Shown: positions 8,233 to 16,858, numbered from the stretch's first letter. The stretch is DNA of 64,000 nt from Pseudoclavibacter helvolus (GCF_014191305.1 NZ_JACHWJ010000001.1:682001-746000); one strand, 5' to 3'. Numbers and translations: made by a program. The notes: a model not told the origin generated them from the letters alone.

Positions 8233-9552
8233 TCAGGAGTCGAGCGACTCGATCCTGGCGACGAACCTCGAGCGCGCAGGCGAGCGCGGCGGGAGTACGG
8301 CGAGCGCGGTTCGGAAGGCCTCGGCGTCTTGGGCGACCTCGGGCAGGTCGAGGTACGCGAGCAGGGTGCGGGTGTCTGCCGTGCTGAGCACCTGGTCCCT
8401 GAGCGTCGCGGAGATCTCTGCGCGCAGCTCCCGGATGCCAGGGGCCTCGGACGTCGGCAGCAGCTCACCGCGGTAGCTCGAGACGGCCGAGCTCACGTCG
8501 CCGACTGCGAGCAGCCTGAGTACGTCTCCGGCGTCGCTGCTCAGGCCCTGCAGGATCCGGTACGGGCGAGGAGCGAGGTCGAGGCCGCGTTCGGCGAGGA
8601 TCGGCCGAAGCCTCGCGAGCTCAGCCCTGAGGGTGACCTCCTTTGCGCTCTCCCCGTAGACCAGGAGCGAGAGTTCGCCGGCAGAGAGCCCGGAAGGACG
8701 CGCCGCGAGCAACGTCAGGATCTCGCCGTGCCTCCCGCTCAACTCGAGCGCCGGGTAGCCGCTGGCAGACAGCCGAGCCCGCTGGACGCCGAGCGAGCCG
8801 ATCCGAGCCGCAGCTGCATCGCTGTGCGCGATCGGCGATGAAGCCTCGATGCCGGAGCGAGTCGGGTGCCCGGCGAGCAGCACCGCGAGCCTCATCTCCG
8901 CTTCCGCCGCGGCCACGGCCGCGCGCATGAGGGCAAGGGAGTGCGGACCGACGGCTCGCTCGTCCCCCGTCAAGTCGATGGCGCCGACAGCGACGCCCGA
9001 GATCGGGTCGCGAATCGGGACCGCCGTGCAGCTCAGGAGTTGCACGGCGGGGGCGAAGTGCTCAGCACCGGCGATCTGCACGCCGCGACCGGAAGCGAGT
9101 GCCGTGCCGGGGGCGCTCGTGCCGACCGCGGCCTCAGACCAGTCGGCGCCTGCCACGAAGTCCATGTGCTCAGCCCGACGCAGCGTGGCGCTGTCGCCGC
9201 GCACCCAGAGGAGCCGTCCCTGCTCGTTGGTGATGGCGACGATGAGTCCGGTATCTCTCGCCGGCTCCACAAGCAGGCGGTCGAGGACAGGCAGGACGTG
9301 TTGAAGGGGGCTGCGCTCTCTCGCGGCCGCGAGCGGCTCGAACTGATCGAGGTCGCGGGCCTTCGCGTTCGCTGGGCTCCCGAGAAGTTGCAGGGAGCGG
9401 AGCCAGGAATCGCGGACGACGCTGCGGAGTCCTGCCACGGCCGAACGCAGATCTACTCCCCCGCTCGTCCCGCCGACCTGGTCGATGAGGGAATGAGCGG
9501 ATGCGGCTGCCACCTGGTCGGGGCCAGCCAGCTCGCCACTCTGCGGGTGCAC
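8233..9552 (-). CDS. GAF-domain transcriptional regulator, AcoR-like sensor without AAA+ domain
   Basis: This 439-residue protein resembles the sensor half of AcoR-type acetoin/acetaldehyde regulators. The N-terminus has the SWLRSLQLLG pattern typical of that group, followed by a GAF-like sensor (about residues 85-230: DTGLIVAITNEQGRLLWVRG, WSEAAVGTSAPGTAL, SCTAVPIRDPISGVAVGAID). The sigma-54 AAA+ module is absent. Instead the C-terminal third has a winged-helix-like region (ELSGRHGEILTLLAARPSGL, LLVYGESAKEVTLRAELARL), so it probably acts with ordinary sigma-70 promoters. The GTG at 9552 is chosen because GAGGAGG lies seven bases upstream; a longer reading would run into the next gene. It sits immediately upstream of the aldehyde dehydrogenase and is its likely activator. 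Confidence 0.8.
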   Translation of the reverse strand: MHPQSGELAGPDQVAAASAHSLIDQVGGTSGGVDLRSAVAGLRSVVRDSWLRSLQLLGSPANAKARDLDQFEPLAAARERSPLQHVLPVLDRLLVEPARDTGLIVAITNEQGRLLWVRGDSATLRRAEHMDFVAGADWSEAAVGTSAPGTALASGRGVQIAGAEHFAPAVQLLSCTAVPIRDPISGVAVGAIDLTGDERAVGPHSLALMRAAVAAAEAEMRLAVLLAGHPTRSGIEASSPIAHSDAAAARIGSLGVQRARLSASGYPALELSGRHGEILTLLAARPSGLSAGELSLLVYGESAKEVTLRAELARLRPILAERGLDLAPRPYRILQGLSSDAGDVLRLLAVGDVSSAVSSYRGELLPTSEAPGIRELRAEISATLRDQVLSTADTRTLLAYLDLPEVAQDAEAFRTALAVLPPRSPARSRFVARIESLDS

Positions 9553-9686
9553 GTCGCAGCCTCCTCGGATTCGCGGCAACGGGTGCGTCGATGCACCCGC
9601 TGCCGCGAGCCTAGGCCACGCAGCCTGAACGATGGCAGACCGCCTCGTGCTGCGTCGCGATCGGGGATCGCTGGCGAGGCCCTCGG

Positions 9687-11384
9687 TCAGTCGCTGCTCA
9701 GCACCTCGCGGAGCGTGTCGAGTCCGAGCCCGCCCAGGTCGAGCGCACGCGAGTGCCACGCCTTGAGGTCGAAGCCGTCGCCAGCGCGCAGCTCGGCGTC
9801 CGCGCGAAGCTCCTCCCAGATGCGCTGCCCGATCTTGTAGGACGGGGCCTGCCCTGGCCAGCCGAAGTACCGGTTCACCTCGAACTTCACGAAACCGTCT
9901 GGCATGTTCACGTGCTGTCGCAGGAAGGCGAGCGCGTAGTCGTAGTCCCAGACCTTGTCGCCTTCAGGCACCGTCTTGCCGAGGTGGACGCCGATGTCGA
10001 GCACGACGCGGGCCGCGCGCATCCGCTGCCCGTCGAGCATCCCGAGCCTGTCCGCCGGCTCGTCGAGATAGCCCAGCTGTTCCATGAGGCGCTCGGCGTA
10101 CAGCGCCCACCCCTCGCCGTGGCCCGAGGTCCAGTTGTTGCGGCGCCAGGTGTTGAGCTGGTCTCGGTTGAGAGTCGCGCGCGCGATCTGCAGGTGGTGG
10201 CCCGGAACACCCTCGTGGTACACGGTCGTGAGCTCGCGCCAGGTGTCGAACTCGGTGACCCCTGGTGTGACCGACCACCACATGCGGCCCGGCCTCGAGA
10301 AGTCTTCAGACGGTCCCGTGTAGTAGATGCCGCCCTCCTCGGTCGGCGCGATGAGGCACTCGAGGCGCCGCATCTGCTCCGGGATGTCGAAGTGGCTCTC
10401 AGCGAGCTCGGCGACCGCTCGGTCGCTCGTCTCCTGCATCCACGCCTTCAGCGCAGGCTTGCCGTGGAGTTTGCGGGTCGGGTCCAGCTCGAGGTGAGCG
10501 ATCGCCTCGGCAACCGTCGCGCCCGGGAGGATCTCGTTCGCGATGGCTTCCTGCTCGGCTTTCATTCGCGCGAGCTCAGCGAGGCCCCACTCGTAGGTCT
10601 CGTCGAGGTCAACGGCCGCGCCGAGGAACCCGCGGGAGGCCAGGGCGTAGTGCTCGCGTCCGACTCCGTCGGTTTCGCTGGCGGCTGGCAGCAGCTCGTC
10701 GTCGAGGAACGTCGTGAACGCCCCGTAGGCCGCAGAGGCCCCCTGGGCACCGCGGCGAAGCTGTTCGCGGAGCTCCTGCGGGAGCTCGCCCTCTGTCGGC
10801 GTCGACTCGGCGAGCAGCTCGAAGAAGTTGCCGCTAGCGGCGTATTCACCAGTCTGCACCGCGACTTCGCGCACCTGGCGCTTCGCTGGCACGACTCCGG
10901 CCAGTATCCCGGCACCCAGGCGCTCCGTGTAGCCCTCGACCGCCGCTGGCAGATTCTCGAGGCGCCGGGCGATGTCCTCGAAGTCGCTCACGGTCTCGCG
11001 AGGCATGAGGTCGAACACCATGCGGATGTCCTGGGCAGGGGATGCGATGTTGGAGAGTTCGCGCAGGTGCAGCCTGGCGTCGATCATCTCGACCTCGAGC
11101 CCGAGGCTGCGTCGAAGCTCGAGCGCCGTCACATGGTCGACCTCGTCCACCTCGTCGAGGGCGTCGAGCTTCGCCAGCACGTCGACTATGGCGGCGCGCT
11201 TGCGGGGGGCCGCGGCCGACGAGTAGTCGCCGTACTCCGACTTGTCGCCGTCGACGCCGAGCTCGACTCGCCGCTCGGGCGAGAGCTCGATCTCGGTGGC
11301 GACCCAGGCCTCCGCGAGTCGATCGATGTCTGTCTGCGGTCGAGCCTGACTGGTGTTCTGGGGGTGTGGAGCGGAAGTCGTCAT
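9687..11384 (-). CDS. DUF885 family putative metallopeptidase
   Basis: This 565-residue protein belongs to the DUF885 family, regarded as zinc-peptidase-like. The key motif is YHEGVPGHHLQIA (His at about 390), resembling the HExxH zinc site with an extra His, followed by GHGEGWALYAERLMEQLG, which supplies the expected downstream glutamate. Substrate and role are unknown. No signal peptide is seen, so it is probably cytoplasmic. The ATG at 11384 is preferred because TAGGCT sits six bases upstream, indicating a leaderless mRNA; a TTG two codons earlier is less likely. It is a single gene between polA and the aldehyde cluster. Confidence 0.88.
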   Translation of the reverse strand: MTTSAPHPQNTSQARPQTDIDRLAEAWVATEIELSPERRVELGVDGDKSEYGDYSSAAAPRKRAAIVDVLAKLDALDEVDEVDHVTALELRRSLGLEVEMIDARLHLRELSNIASPAQDIRMVFDLMPRETVSDFEDIARRLENLPAAVEGYTERLGAGILAGVVPAKRQVREVAVQTGEYAASGNFFELLAESTPTEGELPQELREQLRRGAQGASAAYGAFTTFLDDELLPAASETDGVGREHYALASRGFLGAAVDLDETYEWGLAELARMKAEQEAIANEILPGATVAEAIAHLELDPTRKLHGKPALKAWMQETSDRAVAELAESHFDIPEQMRRLECLIAPTEEGGIYYTGPSEDFSRPGRMWWSVTPGVTEFDTWRELTTVYHEGVPGHHLQIARATLNRDQLNTWRRNNWTSGHGEGWALYAERLMEQLGYLDEPADRLGMLDGQRMRAARVVLDIGVHLGKTVPEGDKVWDYDYALAFLRQHVNMPDGFVKFEVNRYFGWPGQAPSYKIGQRIWEELRADAELRAGDGFDLKAWHSRALDLGGLGLDTLREVLSSD

Positions 11385-11390
11385 CCCCAA

Positions 11391-11396
11391 AGCCTA
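11391..11396 (-). promoter_or_regulatory. -10 box, leaderless DUF885-gene promoter
   Basis: TAGGCT, six bases, then ATG at 11384. The same hexamer and spacing precede polA. Confidence 0.5.
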
Positions 11397-11397
11397 T

Positions 11398-11450
11398 GCT
11401 CGCCCCTCTGAGGCCTTGCTCCATGGAGAGCAGGACCGAGAAGGGCGAGC
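11398..11450 (-). terminator. Possible polA terminator (branched hairpin)
   Basis: GCTCGCCC pairs with GGGCGAGC across 37 bases that themselves contain TGCTC/GAGCA. It lies 20 bases after the polA stop and immediately upstream of the DUF885 gene's -10 box. Confidence 0.35.
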
Positions 11451-11469
11451 TGACGCCCGGGGCTATCGC

Positions 11470-14127
11470 CTAGTGACCGGCCTCGTCCCAGTTCGGGCCG
11501 CGCCCGATCTGCACTTCGAGGGGGACGGTGAGGTCGGCAGCGGCTGCCATCTCCTCGCGAACGAGGGCCTCCATGGTCTCGCCCTCGCCCTCGGCCACCT
11601 CGAAAACGAGCTCGTCGTGCACCTGCAGGAGCATGCGGGAGGACAGCTTCTCCGCGCGGATGCGGTCCTCGATCGAGTTCATGGCGCGCTTGATGATGTC
11701 AGCCGCCGACCCCTGGATCGGTGAGTTGAGCGCCTGGCGCTCGGCGTTCTCTCTGGCGATGCGGTTGGTCGAGTGCAGGTCGGGGAACGGGCGCCTACGG
11801 CCGAAGATCGTCTCCGTGTAACCGTCCTCCTTCGCCTGCAGGACGACGTTGCGCAGGTAGTCGCGGACGTTGCCGAAGCGCTCGAAGTAGTCGATCATGA
11901 GCTTCTTCGCCTCGGCGACATCGATCTGCAGCTGCTTCGAGAGGCCAAAGGCCGAGAGGCCGTAGGCGAGGCCATACGACATGGCCTTGACCTTCGAGCG
12001 CATCGCGGGCGTCACGTCCGCCGGGTCCACGCCGAAGACACGTGATCCGACGAAGCGGTGGAGGTCCTCCCCCGCGTTGAAGGCCTCGATGAGCGCGGCG
12101 TCACCGGAGAGATGCGCCATGATGCGCATCTCGATCTGCGAGTAGTCGGCGGTGAGCAGCGACTCGAACTCGGGGCCGTGCACAAACGCGCGGCGGATGC
12201 GCCTGCCCTCCTCCGAACGGATGGGGATGTTCTGCAGGTTCGGGTCGTTCGAGGACAGGCGGCCCGTCGCCGAGCCGATCTGGTGGTAGCTCGTGTGGAT
12301 GCGTGAGCTCTCGTCGATCGCCTTGAGCAGGCCCTCCATGATCTGGCGCAGCTTCACCGCGTCGCGGTGCTTGCGCAGGGCTCCGAGGAAGGGATGCGGA
12401 CTGTTGCGTTCGAGGTCGGCGAGCGATTCCGCGTCGGTCGAGAAGCCGGTCTTCGTCTTTCGGGTCTTGGGCATCTCGAGCGTCTCGAAGAGCACGACCT
12501 GCAGCTGCTTCGGCGATCCGAGGTTGATCTCGGTGCCCCCGATGGCGTCGAACGCCTCCTGCTCGTAGGTGCGGATGCGCTCGGTCAGGTCGTCCGCGAG
12601 GCCCTGCAGGAACTCGCGGTCGATGGCGACCCCCTGCAGCTCCATGCTCGAGAGCGTGGCGAGGAGTGGCGTCTCGATGGACGTGAAGACGTCGAGCGTG
12701 CCTGGCTCGAGCATGCCGAGGGCGGCGGTCGTCGCGCGTTGCGTGTACCAGGCGTCGCTCGCGGCGAGCGAGGACTCGTCGCCGAGCTGCAGCTGGTTCG
12801 GGTCGCCCTCAGGGAGCTGTTCGTCGAGGCGCATCTGCACGAGCTCGGCGAGGCGCTTGGGCGCATTCTGGGGGCGGTACAGCCAGCCGGCGAGCTGACC
12901 ATCCTTGACCTGGCCGCCAACCTCGAGGCCGGCGACGGTGAGCGCTTTGAGCTGGGGCTTCGCGTCGAACATGAGCTTCGGCGCATCGCTCGCGAGCCAC
13001 GCCTCGAAGGGGGCGTAGTCGACGCGTTCCGGAATCCAGCGGAGTTCGGTGGTCTCAGCTGCCGAGGAGACCCCGACGGCCACGATGCCACCCTCCGGGC
13101 TGTGGAGGACAGTCAGCCCGAGCCCCTCCGGGGTCGCGGCCACGGCCTTATCGAGCCACTGCTCGAGCTCTTCGTCGAGCAGCTCTGGTCGCACGGGGGC
13201 TGCGACCGCCTCCGCGGGTGCGATGTCCTCGCCCGCTTCGTCGGCCAGCTTGAGCACACGGTCCTGCAGGGTGCGGAACTGGAGCTTCGTGAAGATCTCG
13301 CGCACGGCATCCGCGTCGATCGCGCCACGGCTGAGCTGCTCGGGTGCAACGGGCAGCTCGACGTCGTCGATGAGTCGGTTGAGCTTGCGGTTCCGGACGG
13401 CGTTCTCCCGGTGCTCGCGGAACGACTCTCCAACCTTGCCGCCGATCTCGTCGGCGTGGTCGAGGATTCCCTGCAGCGAGCCGTACTGCGCAAGCCACTT
13501 GGCCGCAGTCTTCTCACCGACCTTGGGCACGCCCGGCAGGTTGTCGCTCTTCTCACCGACGAGCGCGGCCACGTCCGGGTACTGCTCTGGGCGGACGCTG
13601 TAGCGCTCCTCGACCTTCGCGGGGTCGTAGCGCGTGAGCTTCGTCACGCCCTGCGTCGACGGATACAGCAGCGTGACGTCGTCGGTGACGAGCTGGATGG
13701 AGTCGCGGTCGCCCGAGACGACGAGCACCTTGAAGCCCTGCTCGCGTCCCTGTCTTGCGAGCGTCGCGAGGATGTCGTCCGCCTCGAAGTCCTCCTTCAC
13801 GACCGTCGTGATGCCCATCGCGTGCAGGGCGTCGCGGAGCAGCGGGACCTGTCCCTTGAACTCGACGGGGGTCGCGTCGCGGCCCGCCTTGTACTCCGGG
13901 TACTCGCGGGTGCGGAAGGAGCTGCGCGAGATATCGAAGGCCACGGCGATGTGGCTCGGGTTCTCGTTCTGGAGCAGGTTGAGGAGCATCGAGACGAAGC
14001 CGTGGATAGCGTTCGTGTGCTGCCCCTCCGAGTTCACGAAGCTATCGACCGGCAGGGCGAAGAACGCCCTGAAGGCAAGCGAGTGGCCGTCGATGACCAT
14101 GAGGGTAGGCTGATTTTGCGCTGACAC
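11470..14127 (-). CDS. polA: DNA polymerase I
   Basis: The 885-residue protein fills gaps and removes RNA primers during replication and repair. Residues about 1-300 are the 5' nuclease domain (VIDGHSLAFRAFFALP, AFDISRSSFRTREYPEYKAG, the GDRDSIQL motif, helix-hairpin-helix DNLPGVPKVGEKTAAKWL). The middle region (about 310-490) is a degenerate 3'-5' exonuclease fold without the catalytic acidic set, as usual in actinobacteria. The polymerase domain has motif A LLTADYSQIEMRI, the O-helix AMSYGLAYGLSAFGLSKQL and motif C LLQVHDELVFEV. The GTG at 14127 lies six bases after TAGGCT, consistent with a leaderless mRNA. Confidence 0.97.
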   Translation of the reverse strand: MSAQNQPTLMVIDGHSLAFRAFFALPVDSFVNSEGQHTNAIHGFVSMLLNLLQNENPSHIAVAFDISRSSFRTREYPEYKAGRDATPVEFKGQVPLLRDALHAMGITTVVKEDFEADDILATLARQGREQGFKVLVVSGDRDSIQLVTDDVTLLYPSTQGVTKLTRYDPAKVEERYSVRPEQYPDVAALVGEKSDNLPGVPKVGEKTAAKWLAQYGSLQGILDHADEIGGKVGESFREHRENAVRNRKLNRLIDDVELPVAPEQLSRGAIDADAVREIFTKLQFRTLQDRVLKLADEAGEDIAPAEAVAAPVRPELLDEELEQWLDKAVAATPEGLGLTVLHSPEGGIVAVGVSSAAETTELRWIPERVDYAPFEAWLASDAPKLMFDAKPQLKALTVAGLEVGGQVKDGQLAGWLYRPQNAPKRLAELVQMRLDEQLPEGDPNQLQLGDESSLAASDAWYTQRATTAALGMLEPGTLDVFTSIETPLLATLSSMELQGVAIDREFLQGLADDLTERIRTYEQEAFDAIGGTEINLGSPKQLQVVLFETLEMPKTRKTKTGFSTDAESLADLERNSPHPFLGALRKHRDAVKLRQIMEGLLKAIDESSRIHTSYHQIGSATGRLSSNDPNLQNIPIRSEEGRRIRRAFVHGPEFESLLTADYSQIEMRIMAHLSGDAALIEAFNAGEDLHRFVGSRVFGVDPADVTPAMRSKVKAMSYGLAYGLSAFGLSKQLQIDVAEAKKLMIDYFERFGNVRDYLRNVVLQAKEDGYTETIFGRRRPFPDLHSTNRIARENAERQALNSPIQGSAADIIKRAMNSIEDRIRAEKLSSRMLLQVHDELVFEVAEGEGETMEALVREEMAAAADLTVPLEVQIGRGPNWDEAGH

Positions 14128-14133
14128 ACGGTC

Positions 14134-14139
14134 AGCCTA
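14134..14139 (-). promoter_or_regulatory. -10 box, leaderless polA promoter
   Basis: TAGGCT on the minus strand is followed by six bases and the polA GTG. No Shine-Dalgarno precedes the GTG. Confidence 0.5.
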
Positions 14140-14204
14140 CTTGCCGCCCCAGACACTGCGCCGATGCGCGCGTGTTGTGGGGCGTTCTTCGAGGAGGAAG
14201 CGTG

Positions 14205-14654
14205 ATGACGCACCTGGAAACGCCGCCGACAACGGTCAACGGCCTCACCGTCCCCGACCAGCACGATGTCACCCGCGGTCGTGGCTTCGGCGCGCTTGCC
14301 GAGCGGATGGGCATCCTGTGCGTCGAGCTGAGCCCCGAACGCGCCGTTGCCGTCATGCCCGTCGAGGGGAACACGCAGCCGATCGGCCTCCTCCACGGTG
14401 GCGCGTACTGCGTTCTCGGGGAGTCCCTGGGCTCCATGGCAGCCAACGTGCACGCCGGCCCAGGTCGGTTCGCGGTCGGCATCGACATCAACGCCACCCA
14501 CACGGGCTCCGCAGTGAGCGGCTGGGTCACGGGCGTGTGCACGGCCGTCCACCTCGGAGGCTCCATGACGGTGCACGAGATCGTCATCACCGACGAGGCG
14601 GGGAGACGCTGTTCGACGGTCCGCATCACGAACCTCATTCGCACGGCGAAGTAA
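14205..14654 (+). CDS. PaaI-like hotdog-fold acyl-CoA thioesterase
   Basis: This 149-residue hotdog-fold protein probably hydrolyses an acyl- or aroyl-CoA thioester. The family pattern is visible as NTQPIGLLHGGAYCVLGESLGS (about residues 56-77), where HGG followed by the acidic E is the active-site helix region, and GIDINATHTGSAVSGWVTG, the strand that forms the substrate pocket. The ATG at 14205 has a strong GAGGAGG seven bases upstream, which rules out an ATG 33 bases earlier. Its position between polA and pdtaR is common in actinobacteria. The substrate is unknown. Confidence 0.9.
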   Translation: MTHLETPPTTVNGLTVPDQHDVTRGRGFGALAERMGILCVELSPERAVAVMPVEGNTQPIGLLHGGAYCVLGESLGSMAANVHAGPGRFAVGIDINATHTGSAVSGWVTGVCTAVHLGGSMTVHEIVITDEAGRRCSTVRITNLIRTAK

Positions 14655-14669
14655 CCGGGCAGACGAGAA

Positions 14670-14703
14670 GAAGCCCTCACGGCGCTGCTGCGGTGAGGGC
14701 TTC
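14670..14703. terminator. Bidirectional terminator between thioesterase gene and pdtaR
   Basis: Perfect 11-base arms GAAGCCCTCAC and GTGAGGGCTTC enclose a 12-base loop. It sits 15 bases after the thioesterase stop and 17 bases after the pdtaR stop, serving both convergent genes. Confidence 0.75.
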
Positions 14704-14720
14704 CCGTGTACGGAGCTCGG

Positions 14721-15323
14721 CTACTTCTTGGCCGAGAGCTGCTGGATGACCGCCTGCGCGACCTCCTGCATGGTGAGGCGGCGGTCCATCGACGCCTTCT
14801 GGATCCAGCGGAACGCCTCCGGCTCGCTGAGGCCCATCTTCTGCGTGAGGAGGCCCTTCGCGCGGTCGACCTGCTTGCGCGTCTCGAAGCGCTCGTTGAG
14901 GTCGGAAATCTCTGCCTCGAGCGCGATGAGCTGCGCGTGGCGGGCCAGGGCGATCTCGATGGCAGGGAGCAGGTCGTTCTGCGTGAACGGCTTCACGACG
15001 TACGCAAGGGCGCCAGCCTCCGTTGCGCGCTCGACCAGTTCCTTCTGGCTGAACGCGGTGAGGAGCACAACCGGCGCGATGCTGTCCTTCGACAGCTGCT
15101 CGGCTGCGGAGATGCCATCAAGCTGCGGCATCTTGACATCCATGATGACGAGGTCGGGGCGAAGCTCTTTCGCGAGGGCGACTGCGGTCTCGCCATCGCC
15201 TGCCTCGCCGACCACGTCGAAGCCGTTGTCGCGGAGGATCTCCACGATGTCGAGCCGGATGAGCGACTCGTCTTCGGCGACGACAACACGTCGCGGGGCT
15301 TGGGAGGTTTCCTGTTCAGTCAC
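14721..15323 (-). CDS. pdtaR: ANTAR-domain response regulator
   Basis: This 200-residue response regulator carries an N-terminal receiver (about residues 10-125) with the acidic pocket VVAEDES, the phosphoacceptor Asp in LVIMDVKMPQLDG, T in VVLLTAFSQ, and K in YVVKPF. A C-terminal ANTAR RNA-binding domain follows (about 140-195: ETRKQVDRAKGLLTQKMG, SEPEAFRWIQKASMDRRLTM). It is the counterpart of mycobacterial PdtaR, which binds two-hexaloop RNA hairpins to prevent termination. The partner kinase PdtaS is not adjacent. The GTG at 15323 is six bases after TAAGCT, consistent with a leaderless message. Confidence 0.95.
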   Translation of the reverse strand: MTEQETSQAPRRVVVAEDESLIRLDIVEILRDNGFDVVGEAGDGETAVALAKELRPDLVIMDVKMPQLDGISAAEQLSKDSIAPVVLLTAFSQKELVERATEAGALAYVVKPFTQNDLLPAIEIALARHAQLIALEAEISDLNERFETRKQVDRAKGLLTQKMGLSEPEAFRWIQKASMDRRLTMQEVAQAVIQQLSAKK

Positions 15324-15329
15324 GTAGTG

Positions 15330-15335
15330 AGCTTA
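15330..15335 (-). promoter_or_regulatory. -10 box, leaderless pdtaR promoter
   Basis: TAAGCT, six bases (CACTAC), then GTG at 15323. No ribosome binding site is present. Confidence 0.5.
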
Positions 15336-15358
15336 CGATACTGTGTCCGTGGTGATGC

Positions 15359-15444
15359 GCCGGCTTGGCGGAATGGCAGACGCGGTGCACTCAAAATGCT
15401 CTGTCCGAGAGGGCGTGTGGGTTCGAATCCCACAGCCGGCACCA
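15359..15444 (+). tRNA. tRNA-Leu (anticodon CAA)
   Basis: The acceptor arms GCCGGCT (15359-15365) and AGCCGGC (15434-15440) pair fully; discriminator A and an encoded CCA follow. The anticodon loop reads CTCAAAA, giving anticodon CAA for UUG codons. The T arm is GTGGGTTCGAATCCCAC. The variable arm (TGTCCGAGAGGGCG) is long, as in class II leucine tRNAs. The D arm carries GGCGGAATGGCAGAC. A strong terminator begins seven bases after CCA. Confidence 0.95.
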
Positions 15445-15450
15445 GACGAA

Positions 15451-15491
15451 AAGCCCCGGCTTGCCAGTGATTCACTGGCAAGCCGGGGCTT
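15451..15491 (+). terminator. Strong intrinsic terminator after tRNA-Leu
   Basis: Twenty-base perfect arms, beginning AAGCCCCGGCTTGCC and ending GGCAAGCCGGGGCTT, are separated by a single base, so the real loop is a few bases of the apex. TCGTTCGTTCC follows. It also protects the small minus-strand gene ending at 15520. Confidence 0.8.
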
Positions 15492-15519
15492 CGTTCGTTC
15501 CGGGCGGAGGTGAACGGCG

Positions 15520-15780
15520 CTAGGCGTCCGTCGCTGGCGTCTCTTCAGCTCCAGCTGAGAGCTCGCCGGTCCCTGACCACGTTGCCGTCGCATCCCACAG
15601 GTTCAAGGTGTCGTCGACGAGGACTTCGACCTCGATCTCGTGCTCGGGAATCGTGACGCCGTCCGCTGAACCGGCCTCGACGAGTCGCTGCACAAGCTTG
15701 TCAATGACCTCCGAGAGTGCGTCTTCCCCAGCATCAGCTTCGGCCGAGGCGGTTCGCATGTATGTCTTGACTTCGCTCAT
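15520..15780 (-). CDS. Small acidic hypothetical protein
   Basis: This 86-residue acidic protein is not recognised. It has a helical N-terminal half (ALSEVIDKLVQRLVEAG), a beta-like middle (EHEIEVEVLVDDTLNLWDATATW) and an acidic Ala/Thr tail; there is no signal peptide, cysteine or membrane segment. Its ATG lies 12 bases after the stop of the disrupted short-chain dehydrogenase on the same strand, so the two were probably co-transcribed. The ribosome binding site is poor. G+C-rich third positions support coding, but the evidence is limited to composition and position. Confidence 0.5.
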   Translation of the reverse strand: MSEVKTYMRTASAEADAGEDALSEVIDKLVQRLVEAGSADGVTIPEHEIEVEVLVDDTLNLWDATATWSGTGELSAGAEETPATDA

Positions 15781-15792
15781 GCATCCATCATC

Positions 15793-16598
15793 TCAGCCGA
15801 AGAAGAGCTTGGTGGACGCAGCGACGAACCCGGTCTGTCCGAGCTGGTCGCGCATGCCCATATACTCCCGAGCGTCTTCGCCCACGACGTAGGTGATCTG
15901 CTCGGTGCCGTCAGTCACCGCTTCGAAGGCAGCCTGGGCGACCTGCTCGGCCGAGGATCGGGTGGAGTCGCGTGACGGGTCCCGGAAGCGCGCCGTCGCC
16001 TTGATGAGCGCATCCATGTAGTCGGGGTGACCGGTCTGGTCGAGGCTGCGGCCGCCGAAGTCGGTGCGGATGCCACCGGGAGCAAGGGTCTTGACTCGAA
16101 TGCCGTACGGAGCGAGCTCTAGGAGAGGCCTTCGCTCCAGCCCTCTGCGCCGAACTTCGCGCCGTGGTACACCGAGTTGAACGGCATCGTCACCTTGCCA
16201 CCGATCGAGGTCGTCGTGAGGATCACGCCAGACTTGCGCTCACGGAAGTGCGGGATGAATTCCTTGGTGACCCGCATGACGCCAAGCAGGTTCGTGGTGA
16301 TGTTCTGGACGATCTGCTCGTCGGTCGCCGCTTCGAACGGCCCCGCGAGCCCGTAGCCTGCGTTGTTGAAGAGCACGTCGACCGGCTCCTCGGCCAGGGG
16401 GTCGGCGACAACACGCACGATCGCGTCCGGGTCCGTCACATCGAGCTGCTTGAGCGTGACACCGGGGAGCTCGCCGAGGGCGGTCTCCTCCTCTGGGGTG
16501 CGCATTGTGGCGATGACTCGCCAGCCCTTCGCGGAGAAGAGCTCGACGGCCGCGCGGCCGAGTCCAGTGGATGTTCCAGTGATGAAGATGGTGCTCAT
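15793..16598 (-). pseudogene. Frameshifted short-chain dehydrogenase/reductase
   Basis: Two adjacent readings in different frames join into one classical SDR. The N-terminal part (16598 to about 16122) has the Rossmann motif TGTSTGLG (about residues 7-14), NNAGYGLAGPF, and the catalytic region with S in TTTSIGG and Y-x-x-x-K in YHGAKFG. It then hits TAG at 16121-16119. Dropping back one frame, the protein resumes as LELAPYGIRVKTLAPGGIRT and continues to TKLFFG at 15793. A single-base deletion near 16120-16126 explains the break; a sequencing error is the main alternative. The start has AGAGG six bases upstream. It would be an NAD(P)-dependent oxidoreductase of unknown substrate. Confidence 0.85.
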
Positions 16599-16714
16599 GA
16601 TGCCTCTTACCTAGTGTTGCTGACACGAGCGCGCGTACCGGATCGTACTCTCGTCCCCACCAGGTGGTAGGTCAGCGATTGCCGGGATTCGCGGCGCGTG
16701 GCCTTGCATCAGCT

Positions 16715-16733
16715 TTAGGCAACCCTTACCGTA
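16715..16733. promoter_or_regulatory. IdeR/DtxR-type iron box
   Basis: TTAGGCAACCCTTACCGTA matches the actinobacterial iron box TTAGGTAAGCCTTACCTAA at 15 of 19 positions. It lies about 126 bases upstream of the GltB-like start, overlapping a possible promoter (TATACC at 16736-16741). IdeR/DtxR with Fe(II) represses at such sites, so the operon is predicted to be induced by iron starvation. The presence of a heme-utilisation-type gene in the operon supports the call. Confidence 0.6.
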
Positions 16734-16858
16734 CGTATACCGCTTTGCCGCTGGGAAGCTCGCACCGCACCAAGTGCCGACTCCCGCAGACGAAACCTCC
16801 AACGTTGCAGTGTTCGCGTCGCCTGTTCCCCTCGCTGCTGTCCCCTGGAGGCATCTTC

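Noticed and set aside
9687-11411. Long open frames antisense to the DUF885, polA, gltB and carB genes
   Set aside because: They mirror the codon structure of the real genes in high-GC DNA, have low-complexity or Arg/Leu/Val-rich translations, no ribosome binding sites and no family motifs.
15359-15444. tRNA-Leu as attachment site of an integrated element
   Set aside because: No integrase, no phage or conjugation genes and no second copy of the tRNA 3' end were found within the window; kept only as a possibility in the findings.
16664-16858. An upstream in-frame extension of the GltB-like protein
   Set aside because: The extra 65 residues have no GltB similarity, would cover the iron box and promoter, and the GTG at 16859 has an ideal GGAGG.
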